This document shows positions 20,738-31,580 of a DNA stretch of 64,000 nucleotides, in pieces (the stretch's first letter is position 1; each line of letters opens with the position of its first letter). The position numbers and the translations under genes are program-made. Source of the stretch: Diphasiastrum complanatum (lineage: Eukaryota > Streptophyta > Lycopodiopsida > Lycopodiales > Lycopodiaceae); NCBI GenBank assembly GCA_029204225.1, contig CM055097.1, positions 36,690,976 to 36,754,975 of the forward strand, in the 5' to 3' direction. The notes beneath the pieces were generated by a model. The model made no database searches and had not been told where the DNA came from. It worked only from the letters and a program-made list of their open reading frames with translations.

Positions 20738-21464
20738 TTGTGTATCGGAATTTGGAATTGTAATGGGATTCATTCAGTAGCAGCAGCCGGAGACTTAGCT
20801 GATTCTATAGCACATGGTGATATATTACTATTCACTGAGACACATGAGAGTAATGAGAGAGGATTACCAGATTTTCCAGGTTTTCGGTGGTATTCCACAT
20901 ATCGTACAATGACACGTTCCGCGAGCGGTAGAGGTTCTGGTGGTGTGGCATGTTTGTACCGAGAGACTCTACAGTCTATCATTGAGTTCCCGGGTCATAA
21001 TATACAGGCACGCTATCTTTGGATTCGCCTTACCGGATATGATATTGGCCTGGACAGAGATATTTTCATGGCAGTATGTTACTTTCCACCCATAACATCC
21101 TCTTTTGCAGATGTTGATTCTCCTTACACTGATCTATCACCGGACATTATCAGATGCTCAGCGCGTGGTCATATGCTCCTAGCTGGTGATTTCAATGCTA
21201 GAACTGCCTCACGTCAGACAGAGTTTCATGATTCTTCGGACCAGTTTCGCGTACAACCCATTGATGCAGCGGATATGGGGATTAGTAGGACTTCTGCTGA
21301 TGCTCTTGGACCGGTCACTACTTACGGTGAGTATCTTCTTCAGTTTGGAGGGCCACATGATCTAGCCATTTTTAATGGCCTAGCCTGCTGGCTTGACTCT
21401 ATTGGGTTTACCTGCCACCCTCATAGTGGCGGACATAGTGTGGTGGACTATCTCATGGGATCAC
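20738..21464 (+). CDS. LINE C ORF2, endonuclease domain (interrupted by Ty3 copy 2)
   Basis: The endonuclease frame is fully open. It shows IGIWNCNGIHS (catalytic Asn), LLFTETHES (catalytic Glu), RGSGGVACLYRE, the Tyr in AVCYFPP, LLAGDFNARTASR (Asp/Asn) and HSGGHSVVDYLMGS. The SDH His should lie behind the insertion, where ISDFRIS...LFDHSCLS is read from 27160 on. No ATG is near the start: the frame is open upstream of the TTG at 20738, so ORF2 may start by reinitiation or at a non-AUG codon. This enzyme nicks the target strand. Confidence 0.88.
21460..21464 (+). other. Target-site duplication ATCAC (left)
   Basis: ATCAC directly precedes the left LTR and is repeated at 27137-27141 directly after the right LTR. 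Confidence 0.9.
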
Positions 21465-21823
21465 TGTAATAGATCCTAACACCACAGTAGGGCAAACACT
21501 AACTGATCCACCCAACCTTGCCTACTCCCTGATATAGAGTAAGCCCTCCTAGCCTCAGTGTGAGGACTGGTAGCATGCATACTGCCAAGTGTCGGCCATG
21601 TGGCACTGACGTGGCCGACTGCATGTCGGGACCCAACTGGGGGCCCTGTCCTGCTGACAGGGTCCCTAGACCGTGTTAGGCCCGCCATGGCCATGGATCG
21701 TGCTGGGGCACACTACTCACACTGTCTTGCCCTGTTGGTCGTGTACGTTGGACACGACCCTGACTGTGGTATCTGACCTTTCTGTGTTCTCTAGGGTTCG
21801 GCACTGGTCACGAGCTCGTAACA
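21465..21823 (-). repeat. 3' LTR of Ty3 copy 2
   Basis: 359 bp, bounded by TG and CA on the minus strand. The PPT abuts it at 21824. Confidence 0.92.
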
Positions 21824-21837
21824 CTCCCTCCCCCTTA
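21824..21837 (-). other. Polypurine tract of Ty3 copy 2
   Basis: TTAAGGGGGAGGGAG on the minus strand, abutting the 3' LTR. Confidence 0.85.
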
Positions 21838-22029
21838 AGAACCGTCTTGGTCCTCTAAGACAAAGTTTGGAAAAATCTTGCGAAGGACGCTGCCTCTTTC
21901 CCAGGTGGCATTCTCAACAGGCTGATCATTCCACTTGACCAGGTATTCTCGGTATAGAGTATGACAAGTCTGCGTCTCTCTACTATCAAGAATCTCCTCT
22001 GGCTCATGTGGAGGTTGCTGAGAATCCAA
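21835..22029 (-). CDS. Ty3 copy 2 chromodomain
   Basis: About 64 codons, the C-terminal end of pol. PEEILDSRE followed by YREYLVKWNDQPVENATWE matches the chromodomain fold (EKIL, YLVKW, xTWE). In chromoviruses this module steers integration to marked chromatin. It ends two codons before the PPT. Confidence 0.85.
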   Translation of the reverse strand: MDSQQPPHEPEEILDSRETQTCHTLYREYLVKWNDQPVENATWERGSVLRKIFPNFVLEDQDGS

Positions 22030-22083
22030 TGGGAGAACTAGAACACTGTCCCCTACCAGATTTTCTGATCTGGCTAAGGCTTT

Positions 22084-22284
22084 TCATAACTGACTTACAT
22101 GAAAGACTGGAAAAACCTTACTACTGTGTGGGAGTTCTAGTTCATAGGTGACCTCGCCTAGTCTCCTACTGATGGTAAAGGGATCACAATACCTAGGAGA
22201 CAACTTAGCACACACTCCTGATTTGAAGATTTTAGAGTCAACTGGGACTCTCAAGTAGACTTTCTCACCAGCGGAGAATTGCAC
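22084..22284 (-). pseudogene. Ty3 copy 2 GPF/Y-type module
   Basis: [12 protein letters not shown] to VFHVSQL, nearly identical to copy 1 (17101-17358), with CGPF changed to CDPF. A stop lies between it and the integrase frame. Confidence 0.78.
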
Positions 22285-22323
22285 ATCCCGTTTGTGTGGA
22301 TCTACATAATGCCTGGCTTGATC

Positions 22324-23169
22324 CTAGGACTGCCTAATGCTACGCTTAGCATGTTCTATCATCTGGTTTAGGTCCTCTAAAAAGTTTCTGGCTGCTTCAA
22401 CCTTTTCTTGTTGAAACCCTACAGCTGTGGGTGAGCGTGGCTGAAAACCGTATATCAGCATAAATGGGCTGTATCCCATAGCTGAATGTTTGGTACTATT
22501 GTAAGCAAACTCTAATATTGAGAGATACTCCTCCCAATTAGTATGCTTCTTGCTGACGTATGCTCGAAGCATATCCTCCAGCACCTGATTTACCCTCTCT
22601 GTTTGACCGTCCGTTTGAGGATGGTCAGTGGTACTCATATTAAGTTTAGTATGGAGATGATGGAATACTGCCCTCCAAAAATTTCCATTAAACTTACTGT
22701 CCCGGTCACTAACTATGCCGGAAGGTAGACCGTACAATTTAAATAGCCCGTCTACAAACAACCTTGCTAACTCTGGAGCTCTAACAGTTGTTTTGGTCGG
22801 AATAAAATGAGCCATTTTGGTCAGACGGTCAACTGTGACCCATATAGCGTCATTACCCCTTTGGGTTTTAGGCAGGCCTACTATAAAATCCATGGAGATA
22901 CTCTCCCATTTACCAGCTGGTATATCTAAGGGCTGCAACAACCCTCCTGCCTTTAAACGCTCTGCTTTATTCACTTGACATTTCTGGCAACTGGTTACAT
23001 ATTGTTGGACGTCCTTTTTCATACTGGGCCAGAAAAATTGCCTACGAAGAAGCTCATAGGTCTTCTGTATGCCTGGGTGTCCCGCACTAGGATTGTCATG
23101 ACAATCATATAGGACCTGCTGCCTATAATCCTTTGAATTGGGGACACATACTCTATCTCTATAGAGCAA
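22324..23169 (-). CDS. Ty3 copy 2 integrase
   Basis: An open frame of 281 codons. The HHCC zinc domain is complete (CHDNPSAGHPGIQKTYELL to CQKCQ). The catalytic core has MDFIVGLP (Asp), SDRDSKF (Asp) and ERVNQVLED (Glu). ILEFAYNSTKHSAMGYSPF and IYGFQPRSPTA are the usual C-terminal core motifs. The frame is a fragment of a longer pol polyprotein, since a stop precedes it. Confidence 0.88.
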   Translation of the reverse strand: MLYRDRVCVPNSKDYRQQVLYDCHDNPSAGHPGIQKTYELLRRQFFWPSMKKDVQQYVTSCQKCQVNKAERLKAGGLLQPLDIPAGKWESISMDFIVGLPKTQRGNDAIWVTVDRLTKMAHFIPTKTTVRAPELARLFVDGLFKLYGLPSGIVSDRDSKFNGNFWRAVFHHLHTKLNMSTTDHPQTDGQTERVNQVLEDMLRAYVSKKHTNWEEYLSILEFAYNSTKHSAMGYSPFMLIYGFQPRSPTAVGFQQEKVEAARNFLEDLNQMIEHAKRSIRQS

Positions 23170-23250
23170 GTACTCATCCTGAATGGAATACTGTTTCTAT
23201 TTGAATCCTTGAGTCAACTGACCCTCACCCACGGAAACTGGTTCTGGAGT

Positions 23251-23556
23251 CTATAACTGTCTGCTCTGGACTGAGTTCCAGATAGTAGAGAAGAATGCAT
23301 CATGCTGGCACTTCCTTCTCAAGGACTCGAGTAACTCATTACGAATTTGAGTAAAACTCAGCTCGTTTATCATAGGCATTCTACTAAGGGCATCTACTAT
23401 TGTATTGAATTTCCCCCGTCTATATCTGATAGACATATCAAACTCTTGCATCAACTCTGCCCAACGAGCTTTCCGACCTCTAAGCTCAAGTTGATTGCAA
23501 AGGTATCTGAGACTTTCGTGGTCTGTCAGGAGCTCTCCTGTTGTGCGGACTCCCAA
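23251..23556 (-). pseudogene. Ty3 copy 2 RNase H, truncated
   Basis: [31 protein letters not shown] is the second half of Ty3 RNase H and IVDALSRMP its end. The first half, with the TDAS catalytic Asp, is deleted: the RT/connection frame (ending SAQQESS) runs into it at about 23540. Copy 1 retains the missing half. Confidence 0.8.
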
Positions 23557-24455
23557 ATGAACTCCTTTCCCTTCCCCTTAAGAAGATTTGTCATGGGAAC
23601 TGCTATCTGAGCATATTCCTTGACAAATCGTCTGTAATATCCTGCCAAACCAAGAAAAATGTGAAGTTCCAAAATATTCTGTGGTCTCAGCCAACTGAGT
23701 ATGTCTTTAACCTTATTCGGGTCCATCTTAATCCGATCCGCCGAGATAATGTGACTCGAATAAGCTACTTTTTCAACGAAGAATTCACACTTGGATTCTT
23801 TAGCATAAAGCTTATGCTTTCTAAGCAGTTGAAACACCTTTCTGAGGTGTTTTAGATGCTCCTTCCTCGTTTTGCTGTAGACGAGGATGTCATCTAAAAA
23901 TACGACTACAAACTTACCCAAGTATGGTCTGAGGACACTGTTCATCAAGGTCATAAAGGTAGCTGGAGCATTTGTGAGCCCAAATGGCATCACCTTAAAC
24001 TCATAATGATCGTGACGAGTTCTAAAAGCTGTTTTCGGGACATCTTTCGACTTTATACGGACTTGATGATATCCCGATCTAAGGTCTATTTTACTGAAAA
24101 ACTTAGCCCCGTCGTGTTGATCAAATAACTCGTCTGCCCGAGGCATAGGGTATTTATTCTTAATTGTGACTTTATTGAGGGCTCTGTAATCTACGCAAAG
24201 ACGCATAGACCCCTCTTTCTTTTTCACCAAAAGGACTGGTGAGGCCCATGGTGAACTACTGGTCTGAATTTGGCCTTTCCCAAGATAGTCTGTTAACTGT
24301 CTAGTTATTTCTTCATCCTGTGTTCGGCTGGCCCGATACGGAGGTATAGAAATAGGTGCTGTACCTGGTACTAGGTTTATTACATGATCTACCTCTCTGC
24401 TAGGTGGCAAACAATGTGGCAAATCCTCAGGAAAAACATCTTTAAATTTAGACAA
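23526..24455 (-). CDS. Ty3 copy 2 reverse transcriptase
   Basis: A 309-codon open frame. It shows [65 protein letters not shown] (first catalytic Asp), [37 protein letters not shown] (catalytic LDD) and the connection [20 protein letters not shown]. All RT motifs are present in order. It is cut at the RNase H border by a deletion. Confidence 0.9.
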   Translation of the reverse strand: MSKFKDVFPEDLPHCLPPSREVDHVINLVPGTAPISIPPYRASRTQDEEITRQLTDYLGKGQIQTSSSPWASPVLLVKKKEGSMRLCVDYRALNKVTIKNKYPMPRADELFDQHDGAKFFSKIDLRSGYHQVRIKSKDVPKTAFRTRHDHYEFKVMPFGLTNAPATFMTLMNSVLRPYLGKFVVVFLDDILVYSKTRKEHLKHLRKVFQLLRKHKLYAKESKCEFFVEKVAYSSHIISADRIKMDPNKVKDILSWLRPQNILELHIFLGLAGYYRRFVKEYAQIAVPMTNLLKGKGKEFIWESAQQESS

Positions 24456-24539
24456 TAAAGTTTCTAATTTAGTGATTTTTTGCTGTAAAGAACTGGAAAT
24501 GGAAACTTCAGGAATAAACTGAAAGTCACATAAGAATAC

Positions 24540-24940
24540 CTAATGGTCGTCGTCTCCGATTAGCTGACAGAGCTCTGAACTGCAGACCATAGGACTGTTG
24601 GGAACATCATGCTCCCCATGCAACTGGATTTCTCGGCCTTTATGCTGAAAGCTGAGGGTGTTTTGTTGATAAATTCTGTGGAGGGAAGGTCCTAAACTGT
24701 AGAGCCAATCTCTCCCGAGAACAATGTCTGTGCGATCCAGGTGCATTATCTGAAAGTTTATCTCTCTTGGTACCCCTGAATACCAAGATTTAAGCTACTT
24801 ACCATAGTTTCCCAGATTTTCTTATCTTCACCCTTAGTTAGTGAAACTATGTACCTATGCTGACTAGGTACTTCTGGAAGTTTAAGGTTTCTAACCAGGG
24901 TGTAGTTGATGAAATTATGGGTCGCCCCAGCATCAACCAT
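24540..24940 (-). pseudogene. Ty3 copy 2 protease region
   Basis: MVDAGATHNFINYTLVRNL (24940-24884) is the retropepsin active site, with D-A-G instead of the usual D-T/S-G. The second part, DIVLGRDWLYSLGP (about 24720-24680), is the typical flap/ILG end. A stop at about 24758 separates them. Confidence 0.75.
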
Positions 24941-24952
24941 AACTGTAACTGA

Positions 24953-25213
24953 CTAGTTACCAACTTTCCCATGCATACGTACTAGGTCATGCGGCCCAAA
25001 GCTGAAGGGTCTCGCTAGCATTGCAGAGGTCAGCTGGCAACAGTGTTCATGGTCTTCATGATACACTTTGATCTCGGAAGCTGCCGAGTCAATGGGGAAA
25101 CTGACAGTCTGAACAAGATGAACTTGTTTCTTATCTTTTTTATCTTTCTTAGTGAAGGGCCCCTTGGGACACTGTCTAACTGTGTGTCCCTTGCCCATGC
25201 ACACAAAGCACAA
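24953..25213 (-). pseudogene. Ty3 copy 2 nucleocapsid zinc knuckle
   Basis: CFVCMGKGHTVRQC is a C-x2-C-x4-H-x4-C knuckle at 25210-25169, followed by a Lys-rich stretch. It binds element RNA during packaging. Confidence 0.82.
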
Positions 25214-25327
25214 ACGTTCTTGTTTGGCTTTCTCAAAATCTTTTGGTTTTAAGGGCTGTATGAGCGATGGGCGTTTCTGAGGAGCTTCACCTTTAATTTT
25301 ATCTTCTTTCTTTCTTTTTAATTTTTT

Positions 25328-26244
25328 TTAAAAAAATTGAAAGTCTTTTTGAGGAGGCTGCTCAGAAAGGGGCTGCTGTCTCGCCCTCTTCCTACCCACT
25401 GAATCATCATAGATTTGAGTATATCTGAGAGCTTTCTCAAGCGTAGTAGGCGAGTTTCTCTGGACCTCTTTATATTCATCTTTGAGGCCACGGACAAATC
25501 CCCTGATTTTCTGATAATCATCCATATTTTTAATTTTAATTTTTAAAATTGCTTCTCGATACTGCGAGATATATTGTATAGGGACTTGTCCATTACTGTT
25601 TTCTCCCAGGCTTATCAGGCTCTATCAAGTTCTTTTTCCGGTAGGAATTCTCTTAGGAAGGCTTCTTCAAAGGCCTTCCATGACCGAGGAGTCTGCCCAG
25701 TCTCCTGGAGATTTAACCACCACTTATAGGCCATGGGCCCTAGGGAAAGAATGGCCTCTATTGCTTGCAAATGGTCAGGGGTCTGTTTAAGAGCATGAAT
25801 GTTCTTCCATTTGCCGAGGAAGGTTTGTAGAATGTCTGCATTTCTATCCTTCTCCTCCCCAATAAAAGTAGGAGGCTTCAAATCTTTAAAGACATTGGGG
25901 TGAGACCGTAGAGTCTCACCCGAAACTGATGGAACTGGAGAAGGGGACAACTGAGAAGTGGAGGGAAGGCTTCCTTTCGCGGAACTTAAAATTAAGTCTT
26001 TGAGTTCAGTAAACGAGTCTTCCACACTGGACTTGAAATTGGCTAATGCCAACTTCAGTTCTTCCACTTCTGTTACCAAGTGGAGAAACTGCTCCTTGGT
26101 AACCAATTTGTCGAGTTCTTCGGCGAATTGTTCCTGTTCTTCCATTTGCATTGGTTCTTTCCCCTTACTGAAAGTCAAGGCTTCTGTTTCAAGTTCGTCG
26201 ATGCCTCTCTCCGGGGGTTGATTAGGTCCCTGAGGAGTGGTCAT
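25328..26244 (-). pseudogene. Ty3 copy 2 gag
   Basis: An ATG at 26244 starts MTTPQGPNQPPERGIDELE. A coiled-coil-like acidic region is followed by the capsid core with GKWKNIHAL, LGPMAYKWWLNLQE and SWKAFEEAFLREF. The frame stops at 25615. It resumes in another frame with DYQKIRGFVRGLKDEYKEVQ and LEKALRYTQIYDD, the second half of the capsid. An AT-rich run near 25530 marks the break. Confidence 0.8.
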
Positions 26245-26763
26245 TTTCAGAACTGAAAGAGAAGTACCTTAACTTCTGAAAAAAAAAAGTCAGAAAGACT
26301 AATTTACAACTGACAAGGGAAGGGAAAGATGACTTAGCTGTTTCTGAGGACTGTACTTCCAAAGAAAATACGAAGAGGAACCCTCTTAGCTCTTTTACCC
26401 AAATTTTCAGACCTGCTATCCCAGACAATCCCAGTTTGAAGCTCCAGTATCTGAAAAAAGTGCAAATAGATCTGAATTCTTTTGCTATCCCCTCTCGCTG
26501 ATCTGACAGCTTCTGAGTTGGTTCCCAAAAACCAAATTTGAAGCTGAAATTCACTTGCAGAGATAGATTGCTACTTTTCCAGCGATTTACCTGTGCAAGA
26601 AAATCTATCTCTAAAATCATGGAAATTCTCCCAAATTTGGATGATTAGGAAGCTGTCCCTACAGCGATTCTCCTCCACTATGCTTTCCTGAGAATCTGAG
26701 AAATATTCCCTGTCTTCTGATAGCTTTCTCTACTGCTGCTACTAAGCTCCCAAAGATGGAGAT
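26245..26763 (-). other. Ty3 copy 2 untranslated leader
   Basis: Between PBS and gag ATG. The open frame at 26222-26620 has no gag features. Parts resemble the leader of copy 1 (19103-19424). Confidence 0.65.
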
Positions 26764-26777
26764 GGCTCTGATACCAG
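26764..26777 (-). other. Primer binding site of Ty3 copy 2
   Basis: TGGTATCAGAGCCATC on the minus strand, next to the 5' LTR; complementary to initiator tRNA-Met. Confidence 0.92.
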
Positions 26778-27136
26778 TGTATTAGATCCTAACACCACAG
26801 TAGGGCAAACACTAACTGATCCACCCAACCTTGCCTACTCCCTGATATAAAGTAAGCCCCTCCTAGCCCAATGTGAGGACTGATAGCATGCATACTGCCA
26901 AGTGTCGGCCATGTGGCACTGACGTGGCCGACTGCACGTCAGGACCCAACTGGGGGCCCTGTCCTGCTGACAGGGTCCCTAGACTGTGTTAGGCCCGCCA
27001 TGGCTATGGACCGTGCTGGGGCACACTACTCACACTGTCTTGCCCTGTTGGTCGTGTACGCTGGACACGACCCTGACTGTGGTATCTAACCTATCTATGT
27101 TCTCTAGGGTTCGGCACTGGTCATGAGCTCGTAACA
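26778..27136 (-). repeat. 5' LTR of Ty3 copy 2
   Basis: 359 bp with TG/CA ends; the outermost base pattern is TGTATTAG on the plus strand instead of TGTAATAG. Target duplication ATCAC follows at 27137-27141. Confidence 0.92.
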
Positions 27137-27141
27137 ATCAC

Positions 27142-28235
27142 CCTCTTTCATTCCATTTATCTCAGATTTTCGTATTTCCACCATTGCACTTTTTGACCAC
27201 TCATGCCTTTCATTCCACCTTGGACACATCATACCACCTACCCCACATCCCTCTCCCTCTCCCTCTAATCGGGCACCTAAATACAAGTTTGACAAAACTT
27301 ATATTCCCTTGTACCAGGAATCTCTTATGACCCTACTCCGTGATTTTCCCCATAGTTTACCTCTTGAATCCCAAGCTACTTTCCTCACCACTACTTTACA
27401 TGCAGCTGCCTCTTTGTCTTTTCCATCCCATAGATCTAATCCCAGACCCTCCTCTCGTCTAGCTAAACAACCTTGGTACGATGATGAATGTCGATATTAC
27501 CACCAACAAATCATCTACACACAATATCACTCACCTCACTTACTTCGTGATGCACGTCGTATATACCATCGTGTTCTTCGCCATAAAAAACGCAGTTATG
27601 AATCTAATGAAGGTAGATGCCTCATTAACACCCTCTACAGCTCCTCCACTGGTGCCTTTTGGCGTGAGTTCACCCCCCGTTCCCCACCTCCTTCTATCAC
27701 AGACCTTCGCACTTGGAATAATTATGCCACCACTCTATATACTATCCCTACTAACACTGCCATTATCATTTCCCCTCGACCCTCTGTTTTCTCTCTCTAT
27801 ACGTCTGATATGGTCCTTGCAGCCATTAAGAAAATGAGAACTCACCGTACACGAGATGTCGAAGATCTAGAATCTGAAATTCTTATCCATGCTCCTGACA
27901 TGTTGACACCCATCCTTGCCGACAGAGATTGCGAGACCTAGGTTTCTCCACAGATATAGTTCTGGCAGTTATGGCACTATATGAGAGAGTTTGGGGTTGT
28001 TTCAGAGGAGAGTCTGGCATCTCAGATCCAGTATTGAGCACTATTGGGGTGAAGCAGGGTTGTTCCTTATCACCTACTTTATTTGGATTATATATTGATG
28101 AGATAGAGAAGGTTATTAGTCGGGGTGATGGTGAGGGCTGTCAGCTTGGTGATATTTTGATCGCCATACTTTTATATGCGGATGACGTAGCTCTATTATC
28201 TCCGACCAGGGAGGGACTACAATGACACTTAGACG
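27142..28235 (+). pseudogene. LINE C ORF2, linker and RT with internal deletion
   Basis: Continues the endonuclease (DFRIS, then LFDHSCLSF), then the linker KQPWYDDECRYYHQQ (27465-27510), a long open frame to 27941 and, after a deletion at about 27925, LRDLGFSTDIVLAVMALYERVWGCF, IGVKQGCSLSPTLFGLYIDEIE and LLYADDVALLSPTREGLQ (catalytic YADD, about 28168-28190). About 0.35 kb covering NYRTI to FVDFRKAFD is missing compared with LINE B. Confidence 0.85.
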
Positions 28236-29668
28236 GTCTACAGACATTTTGTGCTCGATGGGGATTACAGATGAACATTTTGAAGACCAAAGTTATGGTC
28301 TTCAACACTTCTAGATCTTTCATGCTCAGATAGGAGCTCACCTTTGAGGATGAGCCTCTAGAGATGGTCTCATCATATACCTACTTGGGGGTGCTCTTCA
28401 GTGGTCCTATTTTCAGTATGAGACATACAGCTTTGGCCCGCCTAGGGAAGGGCCATGCGTCCTTGGTCCAGCTAGAGAGATTATGCTTCAGGAGATATAT
28501 TCACGATGCTCCTAGTAAGTGTCGCCTTTTTGACATTATGGTCACTCCTACAGTACTCTATTCAGCTGAGACTTGGTGCACTGGCCTCACCTCCTCTGAT
28601 TGGGCTAATATATCACGACTACATATCACTATGCTCTCTCGGATGATACGAGCTAAGGCATCAGTACCACATCATACCATCACCACAGAGTTTGCAGTTC
28701 CTCCATTGCTAGTTGATGCTCTCTTCAGACTCATCGTGTTTATTCATAAAGCCTTAGCACTTCCTCCTGACAGATATACTTTCATGGCGGTTACCTCTTC
28801 GATGCAACTTCACAGTCTAAGTTTCCACTCATCTTGGTATTCACAGGCCACTCGTCTCTTGAGTTCACTCGGCATCCACATCTCCGACCTTCCAGCAGGT
28901 ACCCATGAGTATATCAGGCGATACATTTATCGGGCTTATCTTTGACACACCTGACAGAGACAGTTGGGTGTTAAACTTGACTTCTATCGGACTCATTTCT
29001 TAGAGCTTGATGTAACGGGCTTCCCAGTCCAGCCGCAGTACCTAGACTTTGGGTTATCAAACTATTTGAGATTTACATTCGGACAGTTCCGAGAATCTTC
29101 ACATCAGCTTGAGATTGACACTGGTCGTTTCCAGGGTACCCCACGAGAGGACAAGATATGCCGATTATGTTCACTGGGAGAAGTGGAGACTGAGGAGCAT
29201 TTCATTTTCAGATGTCCTACTTATTATGAGATACGAGGTCGATATCACTGCTTATTTAGAGACTCACCTGCCACTCTACGTTCTCTCATCACCTATGAGG
29301 ATCCCCGATGTGTGGCCCTTATGTTACACGAGATGTCTCTGATCCGAAGAGTCCTTGCACAGCCAGTTATTTCTGATACACAGACTCAGATTACAGCTTT
29401 CTTCTCTAGAAGGAGAACACGGGCGGATTCAGAGATAGATGACGATACTCCTATTCCTTTATGAGATCGACACTGTGATCAGCGTCATTGTATGGTACCC
29501 CACAGACCAGATACTCGGAATTCCAGAGGGAGAGCATCCATTATGATACGTCATTCCAGTCAGCACCAGAGTATGAGACATAGTCATCGTCCGCAAATCA
29601 CTACTGCACCAGATCATCCGGCTTCATCGAGCACATATATTTCATCCTTTTTCAGTCGTCTCAGCTGA
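28236..29668 (+). pseudogene. LINE C ORF2 C terminus
   Basis: Thumb and connection (VSSYTYLGVLFSG, YIHDAPSKCRLFD, LSRMIRAKASVPH) up to a TGA at 28945, then the frame with FYRTHFLELDVTGF. The zinc finger C-x2-C-x9-H-x4-C is at 29159-29215, followed by YYEIRGRYHCLFRDSP. QTQITAFFSRRR (29381-29416) is a canonical PCNA box with a basic flank. A TGA at 29462 interrupts the tail, which runs on in the same frame to YISSFFSRLS and the TGA at 29666-29668. Confidence 0.85.
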
Positions 29669-29844
29669 GAGAGCAGCACTTTTCTCAGCAGGGACACCCA
29701 CACAAATTGTACCACCTCTCATACTTCATCAGGAGAGTAGAGTAGAGTAGAGATCTCTCTACTAGTTTCTTATATAGTATAGGTTTGTTTTATTGGAGAC
29801 ATTTATATGCTCCTTAGTGTTTATCATACTTGGATGTACTCACT

Positions 29845-29884
29845 GGTCTTATATGCCTTTTGGCATTTAAAAGACATTAATAAA
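29845..29884 (+). other. LINE C 3' terminal hairpin and AATAAA
   Basis: A perfect stem ATGCC/GGCAT with loop TTTT (29853-29866) lies inside an outer GTCTT/AAGAC stem. AATAAA follows at 29879-29884. Confidence 0.75.
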
Positions 29885-29892
29885 GCTTTCTT

Positions 29893-29896
<4 letters not shown>

Positions 29897-29927
<31 letters not shown>
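29897..29927 (+). repeat. (TC)n tail of LINE C, boundary with LINE D
   Basis: About 31 bp of TC. LINE D ORF1 sequence starts at once behind it. Confidence 0.9.
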
Positions 29928-29928
<1 letters not shown>

Positions 29929-30845
29929 GCAACTGTTTTAAAGAAAGGCACCCAAACCAAGTGCTCCCATTTCTTCCGTCATCTCAACCACTCTTTCAAA
30001 AGAAAAATCTAGAGAACAAAAGGCTCATAACGTTCGGGTTTGGAGCATTATGGATATACAGGATGTTTTGCGGAGGCGCAATGGTTCCTTGAAATCACAT
30101 TGGGCTGTTTGGATACGGTACGGAGAACCACGAGGGATCCGTTTTAAATCTCTTGAGAGTTGCAGAGTGGTTTTCATTGTAGAGCCAAATTACGGGTACC
30201 ACCATTTACATGAACGATGACCTTATCTATATCCAGGTTGAGGAAAGGCGTAAAGCCTTCCAGGTTGCTCGTGAGTCTAGCAGGCAGGTGATTTATCGAG
30301 ATGGGCAAGTACGCTACACTAATGGTACTCCTAGGAGTTCCTGGTGCTAGGGAGTTGGGGCCCCCTAGATAGGGAGCATCCCGGGGTCCCATCCACACCA
30401 CCTTTAGATCGCTTCATCCATGCTAGTGATCTGGTTGATTTTGTCACTGTCGTGATCTACTGCTTTTCATGGAGACTCATGAGAGTCAGGAGAGAGGACT
30501 ACCCACTTTCCCAAGGTATAGTTGGGATCTAGTATATAGGCCAGATGAGTGGACGTGGTTCTGGGGGGGTCGCTTGTCTATATAGAGAGTCTCTTCCCTC
30601 GATCATGGAGTTCAGCAAGCAGGACAAGTATGCACACTATATTTGGATCCGCATTGATGGACACGTGGCATTGGTTTGGACAGGGACCTTTTTGTTGCTG
30701 CATGCTACTTTCTCCCAATATCCTCTTCCTTTTACTGTGGGTTTTGGCTCACCTTATACTGATCTCTCCTTGGATATTGTCAGATTTGTAGAGCGAGGAC
30801 ATGTTTTTGTCCCTGGAGACTTTAGTGCCAGGACTGCTTAAGATC
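29928..30845 (+). mobile_element. LINE fragment D (ORF1 end and endonuclease)
   Basis: Begins within ORF1 (KKGTQTKCSHF on), with the C-terminal block GTTIYMNDDLIYIQVEERRKAF at about 30190-30260 and IYRDGQVRY. The inter-ORF hairpin is at 30357-30390. Then come endonuclease parts ETHESQERTTHFP, RGSGGVACLYRESLP, HYIWIRIDGH and VPGDFSARTA up to about 30840. RT and the 3' end are missing. It sits directly behind the LINE C tail. Confidence 0.82.
30357..30390 (+). other. Inter-ORF hairpin of LINE D
   Basis: GGGGCCCC pairs with GGGGTCCC (8 bp, one G-U) around a loop with GGGAGCAT. Confidence 0.5.
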
Positions 30846-30869
30846 GCTGTCGGAGGCCGATACCACCAC

Positions 30870-31580
30870 TATTAGAGCATCCCCAGAAAGAATGAGAAGG
30901 AAAAGGGGGCTAGCCCCCCTTTTCCCATCATCAAAGTTGCTGCTACTGCTGCTGGGTAGCAACACGCTATCCCTCCTACAATGCAGCAACAAGTTGCCAC
31001 TGCTACTGCTGCAGATGATTTTGAGGGGAGCACTAGCTCCCCCTCTTTCCCTAATCTCCATACCTCAACCCATTATCTTTGCTCTTGCTATTTCTCCATC
31101 TGATTGAATTCTAGAGAACATTCCTAACATTGCTCTTCGAAACACCCCTTATCCACGAGATTCGACATCTTGAGCACTCTTAAATCTGATCACTACTCCT
31201 TGCTTTTGATTGGAAGGAGATGGACTCCCACCAAGTAAAGATCCAAGCGGTGCACTTGCAAGTCCTACAATAGGATACGTCCATTGAAAACATCAAAAAA
31301 GAGATTACATCTATCAGGGTGAAGCCCAGATCGTTACTTCAACTAAGATCCCACAACTTGGGCTTAAAGTAGATCAGCACCATACGACTATCCAATCTTG
31401 GGCAAATGTTCTCAAAGAAGGCAAACCCGAACAACACTCATTCGTTAAAGGTCCAAATAAAGACGCTCCTATTTTGTTCATCTCTGCTACATTTAATGAG
31501 AGCCGGCTGCGTGAGCAATTGCCTTCATGCATGGAAAGGACATCAAATAGCTCTCTCTCTCTGTCTCACACACACACACA

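Larger units (their letters stand above)
21465..27136 (-). mobile_element. Ty3 chromovirus copy 2, 5.7 kb, nested in LINE C
   Basis: Coding strand minus. The order is 5' LTR (26778-27136), iMet PBS, leader, gag, zinc knuckle, protease, RT, partial RNase H, integrase, GPF/Y module, chromodomain, PPT and 3' LTR (21465-21823). Both LTRs are 359 bp and differ at about 14 positions by my count, mostly transitions, so the insertion is fairly young. A perfect ATCAC duplication flanks it. Part of RNase H is deleted and frames are broken, so it is non-autonomous. Confidence 0.93.
16301..29927 (+). mobile_element. LINE copy C, full length, split by two nested Ty3 elements
   Basis: The leader is at 16301-16539 and 19760-19996, with intact ORF1 (19997-20650), intact endonuclease (20738-21464), the rest of ORF2 from 27142, 3' hairpin (29853-29866) and (TC)n tail (29897-29927). 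One Ty3 element splits the leader; the other, with a clean ATCAC target duplication, splits the endonuclease. ORF2 has an internal RT deletion at about 27925 and several stops. Confidence 0.85.

Noticed and set aside
26222-26620. 132-codon frame upstream of Ty3 gag
   Set aside because: Lies between PBS and gag in the untranslated leader, with random composition and no family resemblance.
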